Shown: positions 58,298 to 64,000 of the stretch, one piece after another
How the letters are laid out: every line of letters starts with the position of its first letter
Position numbering within the stretch: the stretch's first letter is position 1
NCBI GenBank assembly: GCA_964572855.1
Contig: CAZNGF010000006.1
Coordinates: forward strand, 5,984-69,983
DNA from: CAZNGF01 sp964572855
GTDB lineage: Bacteria; Bipolaricaulota; Bipolaricaulia; RBG-16-55-9; JAJCYT01
Length of the DNA: 64,000 bases
Direction: 5' to 3'
The notes under the pieces: model-generated
The model's database searches: none
What the model was told of the DNA's origin: nothing
The model's input: the letters and a program-made list of their open reading frames with translations, nothing else
Position numbers and translations under genes: made by a program

Positions 58298-58327
58298 CCC
58301 CCGGCACGCCTGCGGCGTCCCGTTTGC

Positions 58328-58525
58328 TCACGCCGTGCGGGCCAACCCGCGCTCGCCCGGCTCGGCGCCGAAGAGCGGAAGCTGGCCGGGCCGGCGCCGG
58401 GCCACGACGCGCGCGCGCAGCCGGTCGTCGTCCTCCAGGAACCACTCCCGGCCGTCCCACACCAGCGGGCCCTCGATGCGCAATCGTTCGATGAGCCGTT
58501 CCTCTTGACTGCGTTGTGGCCGCAT
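58328..58525 (-). CDS. 65-residue hypothetical protein
   Basis: ATG 58525 follows AAAGGAGC by 4-6 bases, and AT-rich promoter sequence lies upstream. The peptide (MRPQRSQEERLIERLRIEGP, VWDGREWFLEDDDRLRARVV) is strongly charged, with a W-D-G-R-E-W-F-L core resembling a small beta-turn domain and an Arg-rich C-terminus ending GLARTA. It is convergent with the methyltransferase gene and divergent from the sigma-factor gene. No family recognised; it could be a small regulator of the sigma factor, but nothing proves this. Confidence 0.55.
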   Translation of the reverse strand: MRPQRSQEERLIERLRIEGPLVWDGREWFLEDDDRLRARVVARRRPGQLPLFGAEPGERGLARTA

Positions 58526-58560
58526 GGACGCTCCTTTCAGGCCGCGGTTGCGGGCAAGGA

Positions 58561-58607
58561 TTATATAAATAAGCTCTTAGATATATATTCCTAATCGAAA
58601 TATACAT
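58561..58607. promoter_or_regulatory. AT-rich pocket with TATAAT for the minus-strand small gene
   Basis: Minus strand TTTATATAATCC, matching TATATAATCC of the 54355-54402 promoter, lies upstream of the gene at 58328-58525. Further TATATAT stretches follow. No clear -35 is visible. Confidence 0.45.
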
Positions 58608-58853
58608 GCCCCGCCGCACGGGCGCAAGGGGCGGCCCCGGGCTTGCGGGCGCAAGCGCGCTCCAAAACGCCTTCCCCGCGCCCAGCGGGTCGGCCGCGTT
58701 ATGGACCCTACGGTGGACTCTACAGCGCTCCAGCGCGTTCAGCAGCCAACCGAGCGCCGTGCCCGGGGTGCGCGCGGCGCGCCGCGGGGACTGAGCGGGA
58801 AAGCTGCGCCTAAAACGGGAGCCCAGCGGTTTGCGCGCCCGGACGCTCTCGGG

Positions 58854-58881
58854 TATATATATTAAAAACCGTCTTTATATA
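58854..58881 (+). promoter_or_regulatory. TATA-rich pocket upstream of the sigma-factor gene
   Basis: GGGTATATATATTAAAAACC then CTTTATATAG, about 65-90 bases before ATG 58944. Shares GGTATATATA-like sequence with the lipid-operon promoter near 54388, which may indicate a common polymerase form, perhaps the sigma factor itself. Confidence 0.5.
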
Positions 58882-58910
58882 GCCGGGCGCGCCGGCAGGG
58901 TGCGCCCGGC
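58882..58910 (+). promoter_or_regulatory. hairpin in the sigma-factor gene leader
   Basis: GCCGGGCGC and GCGCCCGGC form a 9-bp perfect stem with an 11-base loop, placed right after the TATA pocket and 33 bases before the start codon. It may affect mRNA stability or initiation. Confidence 0.5.
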
Positions 58911-58943
58911 GCGCTGCCAAGAGCCGCGCGAAGGGGGCAGTTC

Positions 58944-59864
58944 ATGAGCACCGCCACGTCACAGCGGCCACGGTTCAGGCCCGCGACCCAGTCGTCCCGG
59001 GCGACCTCGGACGATCTCGTCGGCGTTTACCTGCGGCAGATCAGTCGCGTCCCGCTGCTGGACCGGACGCGGGAGCGCGCCCTGGCCCGGCGCGCCGCGG
59101 CCGGCGACGAGGGCGCGCGCCGGGCGATGGTCGAGTCCAACCTGCGCCTGGTCGTCTCGCTGGCCAAGCGCTACCAGGGGCTGGGCCTCTCGCTGGAGGA
59201 CCTGATCCAGGAGGGCAACCTGGGCTTGATCATGGCCGCCGAGCGCTTCGACCCCGAGCGGGGCACGCGCTTTTCGACCTTCGCCTCCTGGTGGATCCTG
59301 CAGACCGTGCGCCAGGCGCTCAAGAACCACGGGCACACGGTGCGCATCCCGTCCCACCTGTTCAAGAAGCTGCGCGAGCTGCGGGGGGCGACGGACGCGT
59401 TCTACCAGGAGCACGGCCGCGCCCCGGACAGCGACCAGCTCGCGCGTCGTCTGGGCTGGGAGTGGGAGGAAGTCGTCCGGTTGCAGCGCACGACCCACGA
59501 CGCCAACGTGCTCGACCGTCCCGTCGGCGAGGAGGAGGATACGACCCTGGACGAGCTGATCCAAAGCGAGGAGTATCCCTGCCCCGAGGGCGCGGCGCTG
59601 CGCCGCCTCCAGGTCGAATCCCTGGCCCGGCTGGTCGCGGGGCTCAGCGAGCGCGAGCGCGAGGTGTTGCAGCTGCGCTTCGGCGTGCGCTTCCTGCAGG
59701 GTCCTTTCGGCCTGACAATCGAGCACGCCGCCCCGCAGACGCTGCAGCAGGTGAGCGCCCAGCTGGGCGTGAGCCGCGAGCGCGTGCGCCAGCTGGCCGC
59801 GCGCGCGCTGGAGAAGCTGCGCGCGCTCCTGCTCGTGGAGACGGGGCCGGGGGACGCGCGTTGA
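58944..59864 (+). CDS. sigma-70-family (RpoD-like, alternative) sigma factor
   Basis: 306 residues. Region 1.2 at ~23-55 (DDLVGVYLRQISRVPLLDRT); region 2 from ~60-130 with NLRLVVSLAKRYQG, LEDLIQEGNLGLIMAAERFD and RFSTFASWWILQTVRQAL (the -10 binding helix); region 3 ~135-205; region 4 ~230-300 ending VSRERVRQLAARALEKLRAL. It lacks the long N-terminal region 1.1 of a primary sigma and is therefore a group 2/3 factor. Region 4 carries ~10 extra residues (RFLQGPFGLTIEHAAPQ). It overlaps the next gene (TTGA). The AT-rich promoters around it could be its targets. A GGGGG box near the start is its ribosome site. Confidence 0.92.
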   Translation: MSTATSQRPRFRPATQSSRATSDDLVGVYLRQISRVPLLDRTRERALARRAAAGDEGARRAMVESNLRLVVSLAKRYQGLGLSLEDLIQEGNLGLIMAAERFDPERGTRFSTFASWWILQTVRQALKNHGHTVRIPSHLFKKLRELRGATDAFYQEHGRAPDSDQLARRLGWEWEEVVRLQRTTHDANVLDRPVGEEEDTTLDELIQSEEYPCPEGAALRRLQVESLARLVAGLSEREREVLQLRFGVRFLQGPFGLTIEHAAPQTLQQVSAQLGVSRERVRQLAARALEKLRALLLVETGPGDAR

Positions 59865-61405
59865 AGCGGCCGGCCGTGCCCGCGCCCGTGGCGGGCATCG
59901 ACATCGGCTCCAACGCCATGCGGCTGGTCGTGGGCCAGCGGCTCCCCGACGGCGCCCCGGAGTTGTTGGCCTCGCTGCGCGAGCCCGTGCGCCTGGGGCG
60001 GGATGCTTTCGGCGACGGGCGCATCACGGAGGAGACGGCCGGGCGCTTCCTGGCGGCGCTGCATCGCTTTCGCGCTTCGATCGACCGCTTCGGGGTGGTC
60101 ACGGTGCGGGCCGTGGCCACCAGCGCGCTGCGCGAGGCCCGCAACGCGGCGCGGCTCGTCGAACGCGCGCGCTGGCTCTATGGGCTCGAGATCGAGGTGA
60201 TCAGCGCCGAGGAGGAGGCCCGGCTCGTGCACCTGGCCGTGACGCGCGCGCTCGAACTCCGGGATCGCTGCGCGCTCACGATCGACATCGGCGGGGGCAG
60301 CGTCGAGATCGCGCTCAGCGTCGCCGGGGAGCTCGTCGCGCTCGAGAGCCTGCGGGTCGGCACGGTGCGGCTGCTGAGCCTGCTGGGCGCGGAGGGCGAG
60401 CCGCCCGAGCGCCAGCACCGCCTCATGCGCGAGTACGTCGGGGCCACGCGGCGCTGGCTCGAGCGCCAGATCGGCGGGCACCAGGTCGAGGTGTGCGTCG
60501 GTGTGGGGGGCAACGTCGAGGCGCTGGGCGAGTTGCGCGTCCAGCTTCTGGGCAAGTCCGACCGGTCCTTTGTCAGGCGCGCCGAGCTGGACGCGCTCTA
60601 CGAGCGGCTGGCCGCGCTGGATTACGGCCAGCGGGTCGCGCGGCTCGGGCTGCGCCCCGATCGCGCCGACGTCATCCTGCCGGCCGTGATCGTGCTGCAA
60701 TCCGTCATGCGGCTGGCTGACGCCGAGCGCCTCTCGATCCCGAACGTGGGCGTGAAGGAGGGACTCCTGCTGGACCTGCTCGCCGAGGCGGAGCCCGGGG
60801 AGGTGCGCGCCAGCCAGCGCCGCCGCGCCGTCTGGAACGCCGCGCTGCGCGTCGGACGCAAGTTCGACTTCGACGAGGCGCACGGCACGGCCGTGGCCCG
60901 CCTGGCCGGCGCACTGTTCGACCAGACGGCCCCGCTGCACGGGCTCGACGGCGAGCACCGCTTGCTGTTGGAGGTGGCCGCGCTCTTGCACGACGTGGGG
61001 CACTTCGTGGGCAACAGCGGGCACCACAAGCACAGCCAGTACCTGTTGCAGGTCACGCCGATCGCCGGGCTCAGCGGGCCCCAGATGGCGCTGGTGGCCA
61101 ACGTGGCGCGCTACCACCGCAAGGCGTTCCCCAGCGAGCGCCACAAGCCCTACCGCTGCCTGGCGCCGCGCGACCGGCGCGCCGTGGCCCGGCTGGCCGC
61201 GCTGCTGCGGCTGGCCTCGGCGCTGGACGCCGAACAGGCCGGGCGCGTGCGGGAGGTTGCCCTGGAGGTGGGGCGGGAAGAGGTCGTCGTGCGCCTGGCC
61301 GGCGAGGGCGACCTGTTGTTGGAAACCTGGGCGCTGCTCGAGCGCCGCGACCTGTTCGAACGGACCTTCGAGCGCGCATTGCGCGTGGAGGGGAGGTTGT
61401 CTTGA
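59861..61405 (+). CDS. Ppx/GppA-type exopolyphosphatase with HD domain
   Basis: 514 residues from TTG 59861, in a TTGA overlap with the sigma gene stop. Actin-like ATPase fold with GIDIGSNAMRLVVG, TSALREARNA and DIGGGSVEIALSVAGEL. C-terminal HD-type domain (LLHDVGHFVGNSGHHKHSQY, ARYHRKAFPSERHK). The family removes phosphate from polyphosphate or pppGpp, tuning the stringent and stress responses. Coupled to the sigma gene upstream and to the TMP-kinase-like genes downstream. Confidence 0.92.
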   Translation: MKRPAVPAPVAGIDIGSNAMRLVVGQRLPDGAPELLASLREPVRLGRDAFGDGRITEETAGRFLAALHRFRASIDRFGVVTVRAVATSALREARNAARLVERARWLYGLEIEVISAEEEARLVHLAVTRALELRDRCALTIDIGGGSVEIALSVAGELVALESLRVGTVRLLSLLGAEGEPPERQHRLMREYVGATRRWLERQIGGHQVEVCVGVGGNVEALGELRVQLLGKSDRSFVRRAELDALYERLAALDYGQRVARLGLRPDRADVILPAVIVLQSVMRLADAERLSIPNVGVKEGLLLDLLAEAEPGEVRASQRRRAVWNAALRVGRKFDFDEAHGTAVARLAGALFDQTAPLHGLDGEHRLLLEVAALLHDVGHFVGNSGHHKHSQYLLQVTPIAGLSGPQMALVANVARYHRKAFPSERHKPYRCLAPRDRRAVARLAALLRLASALDAEQAGRVREVALEVGREEVVVRLAGEGDLLLETWALLERRDLFERTFERALRVEGRLS

Positions 61406-62124
61406 CGCACGCGACGGAACGATCCGAGCGGCCGGGCAAGCTGATCGCGGTCGAGGGGCTGGACGGCTCGGGCAAGTCAACCCAGATCTTCCTGCTCAAG
61501 CGCTGGCTCGAGCTGGGCGGGTACAAGGTGTTTTTCACCGAGTGGAATTCCTCGCCCGTGGTGAAGCGCTCGACCAAACGCGGCAAGAAGCGGCGCATCC
61601 TGAGCCCGACGACGTTCGCGCTCATCCACTGCACGGACTTCGCCGACCGCTACGAGCGCCAGATCCTGCCGCTGCTGCAGGCGGGCTACCTCGTGCTGGC
61701 CGACCGCTACATCTACACGGCCTTCGCCCGCGACGCCGCGCGCGATTGCGACCGGGATTGGATCAGCCGGCTCTACCGCTTCGCCGCCCACCCGGACCTC
61801 ACGTTCTTCTTCGACGCCCCGCTGGACGTCGCGCTCGGGCGCATTCTGGACGGGCGCCCGCAGCTGAAGTACTACGAGGCCGGCATGGACATGGGCTTGG
61901 CCGAGGACCCCTACGAGAGCTTCCGCCTGTTTCAGGGCCGCATCCACCAGGAGTACCAGCGGCTCGGCGACGAATACGGCTTCACCCGGATCGACGCGGG
62001 CCAGCCCCACGAGCGGCAGCAGGAGGAGATGCGCGCCATCGTGCGGGGCCGCTTCGAGCTGGATCGGTTCAAGTGGGAGGTGCCCCTGGAACTGCCCCGG
62101 GACCTATGGAAACGCGAACGCTAA
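61402..62124 (+). CDS. TMP-kinase-like P-loop protein (first of two)
   Basis: 240 residues; TTG start overlapping the ppx stop (TTGA). P-loop IAVEGLDGSGKST near residue 16, LID/base-binding blocks LADRYIYTAFARDAARDCDR, and a middle KRSTKRGKKRR basic segment not found in housekeeping Tmk. Longer than Tmk (~210). Paralogues of this kind occur beside Ppx and SixA in many bacteria and may act on polyphosphate- or nucleotide-linked substrates; dTMP activity is not assured. It overlaps the second paralogue by 19 bases. Confidence 0.85.
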   Translation: MTHATERSERPGKLIAVEGLDGSGKSTQIFLLKRWLELGGYKVFFTEWNSSPVVKRSTKRGKKRRILSPTTFALIHCTDFADRYERQILPLLQAGYLVLADRYIYTAFARDAARDCDRDWISRLYRFAAHPDLTFFFDAPLDVALGRILDGRPQLKYYEAGMDMGLAEDPYESFRLFQGRIHQEYQRLGDEYGFTRIDAGQPHERQQEEMRAIVRGRFELDRFKWEVPLELPRDLWKRER

Positions 62125-62807
62125 CCCCAAGGAAGTTTTACGGAACGCCCCTGCCGGGGATCGGGGCCGAGGCGCTGCGCGGCCGGCTCATCGTGCTCGA
62201 GGGGGCCGACGGCTCGGGCCGCTCGACCCAAATCGGGAGCCTGCGGGGCTGGCTCGAGCACGGCGGGCAGGCCACGGTCGAGGTCGGGCTCAAGCGTTCG
62301 GAGTGGATCGGCGCCGAGCTGGATCGCATCCAGCAGGGCAACATCCTCAACCCGCTCACGCTCAGTCTGTTCTACGCCACCGACTTCGCCGAGCAGTTGG
62401 AACACAAGATCCTGCCCGCGCTACGTTCGGGCTTCGTCGTGCTGGCCGACCGCTACATCTACACGCTCATGGCCCGCGCCATCGTGCGCGGCGTCGACCC
62501 CGGCTGGATCCAGGACGTCTACGACATCGCGCTCGTGCCGGACGCGGTCTTCTACCTGCGCGTGAGCCCAGAACGGCTAGCTGAACGCAACTTCCGCAAG
62601 AACCACACGTTGGACTACTGGGAATCCGGCATGGACATCCGCCGCTCGGGGGACATGTACGCCAGCTTCCTGCGCTACCAGCGTCGCATGCAGCGCGCCT
62701 TCCGGCAGCTGCAAGCGACCTACGGCTTCGAGATCGTCGACGGCAACCGCTCGCCGTTCAAAATCGCCCAGAAATTAAAAGACGCGGTCGAGCGCCTGCT
62801 GACGTGA
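62106..62807 (+). CDS. TMP-kinase-like P-loop protein (second of two, degenerate P-loop)
   Basis: 233 residues, ATG 62106, 19 bases inside the previous gene. Same fold as the first copy: IVLEGADGSGRSTQI, LADRYIYTLMARAIVRGVDP, ESGMDIRRSGDMYASFLRYQ. Walker A Lys is replaced by Arg (GSGRST instead of GSGKST), so normal catalysis may be weakened or the protein may be a partner of the first copy. No other gene intervenes; SixA follows after 66 bases. Confidence 0.85.
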   Translation: METRTLTPRKFYGTPLPGIGAEALRGRLIVLEGADGSGRSTQIGSLRGWLEHGGQATVEVGLKRSEWIGAELDRIQQGNILNPLTLSLFYATDFAEQLEHKILPALRSGFVVLADRYIYTLMARAIVRGVDPGWIQDVYDIALVPDAVFYLRVSPERLAERNFRKNHTLDYWESGMDIRRSGDMYASFLRYQRRMQRAFRQLQATYGFEIVDGNRSPFKIAQKLKDAVERLLT

Positions 62808-62873
62808 CCCAAGGGGTGACCGTGGCCGCCTTCGGGCCGACGAGCTGTTGCGATGCTGAAACGGGGGATTTCG

Positions 62874-63374
62874 ATGGAGCTCTACCTGTTGCGACACGCC
62901 ATCGCGGCCGAGCGCGGCCCCGGCTACCCGCGGGACAGCGCTCGGCCGTTGACCGAGCGGGGCCAACGGCGCATGCGCCGCGCGGCGCGCGGGATGGTCG
63001 CGCTCGGGCTCGAATTCGATGCCATCCTGACCAGCCCCTACGCCCGCGCGCGGCGGACGGCCGAGCTCGTGGCCGACGCGCTCGACGCGCGCGACATCTT
63101 GGAGGAGACGCCCGCGCTGGCCGCCGACGGCGACCCGCGCGCGCTGGTCGAGGCGCTGGCGCCCGCGGCCGACGAGCGCGTCCTGCTGGTGGGCCACGAG
63201 CCCTACCTGAGCGAGCTCGTCTCGGCGCTGATCTCGGGTGGGGCCGGGACGACGGGCGTACGGTTCAAGAAGGGCGGCCTGTGCAAACTGCAGGTCGACA
63301 CACTGCGCTACGATCGCTGCGCGCGCCTGGAGTGGTTGCTCGCCCCGCGACACTTGCGCCGGCTGGGCGCGTAG
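62874..63374 (+). CDS. SixA-type histidine phosphatase
   Basis: 166 residues; ATG 62874 follows GGGG by ~6 bases, an upstream in-frame ATG adds seven residues. Branch-2 histidine phosphatase with LRHAIAAERGPGYPRDSARP (RH motif), TSPYARARRTAELVADAL and LLVGHEPYLSELVSALI. SixA removes phosphate from phosphohistidine, for example on HPt domains. Last gene of the sigma-ppx-TMPK-TMPK string. No transcription terminator is visible after it; a small CCTATA/TATAGG dyad lies at 63385-63403. Confidence 0.9.
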   Translation: MELYLLRHAIAAERGPGYPRDSARPLTERGQRRMRRAARGMVALGLEFDAILTSPYARARRTAELVADALDARDILEETPALAADGDPRALVEALAPAADERVLLVGHEPYLSELVSALISGGAGTTGVRFKKGGLCKLQVDTLRYDRCARLEWLLAPRHLRRLGA

Positions 63375-63524
63375 ACAACCAGGGCCTATAAGCCCAATAT
63401 AGGGGGGGAAATCGAGGCTGACGGGGGTGTAGGTCCACAGCCCTGATTTCATCCCGCTCGGCGGCAGGCACGCCGCTCCCGTTGCCGGCGAGGCGGGTTC
63501 ACAGCGGCGCGCGTTTGGGTCATC

Positions 63525-63638
63525 ATGACAGCGATCACCATGATTCGACGCAACCCGACCCAGCTCATGTTCGCCATCATCGTCGCGCTCGGGGTCGCCG
63601 GCCTGAGCGGCCTGCTGTTCCTCTGGTTCGGGGTCTGA
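63525..63638 (+). CDS. 37-residue single-span membrane peptide
   Basis: ATG 63525 to TGA 63636-63638: a basic N-terminus (MTAITMIRRNPTQ) followed by one hydrophobic helix (LMFAIIVALGVAGLSGLLFL) and WFGV. Typical positive-inside topology for a tiny membrane protein. There is no strong ribosome site (a weak GGGT) and no neighbour link, so reality is uncertain. Confidence 0.4.
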   Translation: MTAITMIRRNPTQLMFAIIVALGVAGLSGLLFLWFGV

Positions 63639-63726
63639 CACGCCCCTGCTTCCCATCCACTGATCTACTTCGTCCCGGGGGGATGGCGATCGCGATGAGT
63701 CGCGACTTTCGCTCCTTCCTCGGCTA

Positions 63727-63886
63727 GTACAGAGCCACGCTGTTTCTACTGCGTAGGGGTTCCATTCATGGGACCAGGGATACACGCCTGGTGCTTTACC
63801 AGGGGGACGTTGTGGGCGGCAAATGCGCGTGCCCGCGGGCGCGATGAATCGCGCCCCTACACCCAAGAACCATTGTGGCCGTGTAC
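63727..63886. mobile_element. MITE-like element with 33-bp imperfect terminal repeats and TA duplication
   Basis: 160 bases flanked by TA on both sides (63725-63726 and 63887-63888). The ends read GTACAGAGCCACGCTG and, inverted, GTACACGGCCACAATG; the terminal repeats match at 24 of 33 positions. Inside is GCGATGAATCGCGCCCCTAC and the shared blocks of the copy at 49324-49471. TA duplication and end sequence fit mobilisation by an IS630-type transposase. Confidence 0.85.
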
Positions 63887-63952
63887 TACGAACCCGCGCC
63901 GGGGCCCGCCGGGGATTAGCGCAGCTCGTGGGGAGCGATGGCCCCACCTGCG

Positions 63953-63965
63953 CCCCCCCCCCCCC
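63953..63965. repeat. 13-base C homopolymer near the window end
   Basis: Thirteen C residues in a row, right after CACCTGCG. Such runs are prone to slipped-strand length change and to sequencing or assembly error; no coding context is visible. Confidence 0.9.
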
Positions 63966-64000
63966 GGCGAGAGCTAACTACACGACAGTTTTCTCACAGC

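Larger units (their letters stand above)
58526..58943. other. 418-base divergent spacer: two AT-rich promoter pockets around GC-rich sequence
   Basis: Between the 65-residue gene and the sigma-factor gene. Bases 58561-58607 and 58854-58881 are AT-rich in an otherwise GC-rich spacer. The GC-rich part (about 58610-58850) has no convincing gene, RNA or repeat. Confidence 0.6.

Noticed and set aside
1..64000. CRISPR arrays, prophage or secretion-system clusters
   Set aside because: No spaced direct repeats, Cas motifs, phage structural genes or secretion ATPases are seen. The only recombinase stands alone.

Overview
The window is bacterial chromosomal DNA of very high GC content, densely packed and with genes on both strands. 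Housekeeping genes (recG, ftsH, dxr, udk, dut, valS, folC, cdsA) show it is a bacterium using the MEP isoprenoid route. The cofG/cofH pair points to a deazaflavin (FO/F420) maker. Many exported proteins carry PKD, TolB-like, VCBS, CARDB, beta-helix or lamin-tail domains, and one ends in a dockerin-like Asp/Asn repeat. This mix suits a poorly cultured, high-GC lineage (Bipolaricaulota- or Chloroflexota-like), but the window does not settle the phylum. Spacers hold palindromic repeats and MITE-like elements.

Layout. 1-2 kb: the end of recG. 2-4.2 kb: an AT-richer mobile scar with an IS256 transposase tail, an IS630 end fused to a small gene, an exported orphan and a broken exported gene. 4.2-9.3 kb (minus): cofG, cofH and a HEAT-repeat exported protein. 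9.5-14.8 kb: exported and envelope proteins with an MscS channel. 15-19 kb (minus): ftsH-dxr and udk. 19-24 kb: small proteins, then an IorA-like TPP enzyme overlapping a GlcD-like flavoprotein. 24-29 kb: patatin, a short tyrosine recombinase facing a coiled-coil protein, an AstE-like metallohydrolase, and an FMN reductase with an HxlR regulator. 29-40 kb: large exported proteins, dut, and a BTAD/TolB/TPR regulator. 40-42 kb: livH-livM without the rest of the transporter, and a vapC remnant. 43-48 kb (minus): valS-folC-cdsA. 48-52 kb: a chimeric lamin-tail protein, a MITE beside tRNA-Thr(UGU), a PKD/FN3 lipoprotein and an MFS transporter.

The most coherent accessory region is 52.5-63.4 kb. 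An SDR and two small membrane proteins (minus) face a DUF2878 protein, a flavin amine-oxidase-like enzyme and a single polypeptide fusing DUF1365 to a cyclopropane-fatty-acid-synthase-type methyltransferase (plus). The two arms share an AT-rich intergenic promoter region. This resembles the stress- or light-induced lipid-modification clusters of other bacteria. It is followed by a sigma-70-family gene that shares similar TATA-rich upstream elements and is translationally coupled to an exopolyphosphatase (Ppx/GppA-HD) and two TMP-kinase-like proteins, with a SixA-type phosphatase downstream. Together they look like a sigma-factor-linked stress island joining membrane-lipid modification and polyphosphate/nucleotide signalling. 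That linkage is an inference from gene order and promoter resemblance.
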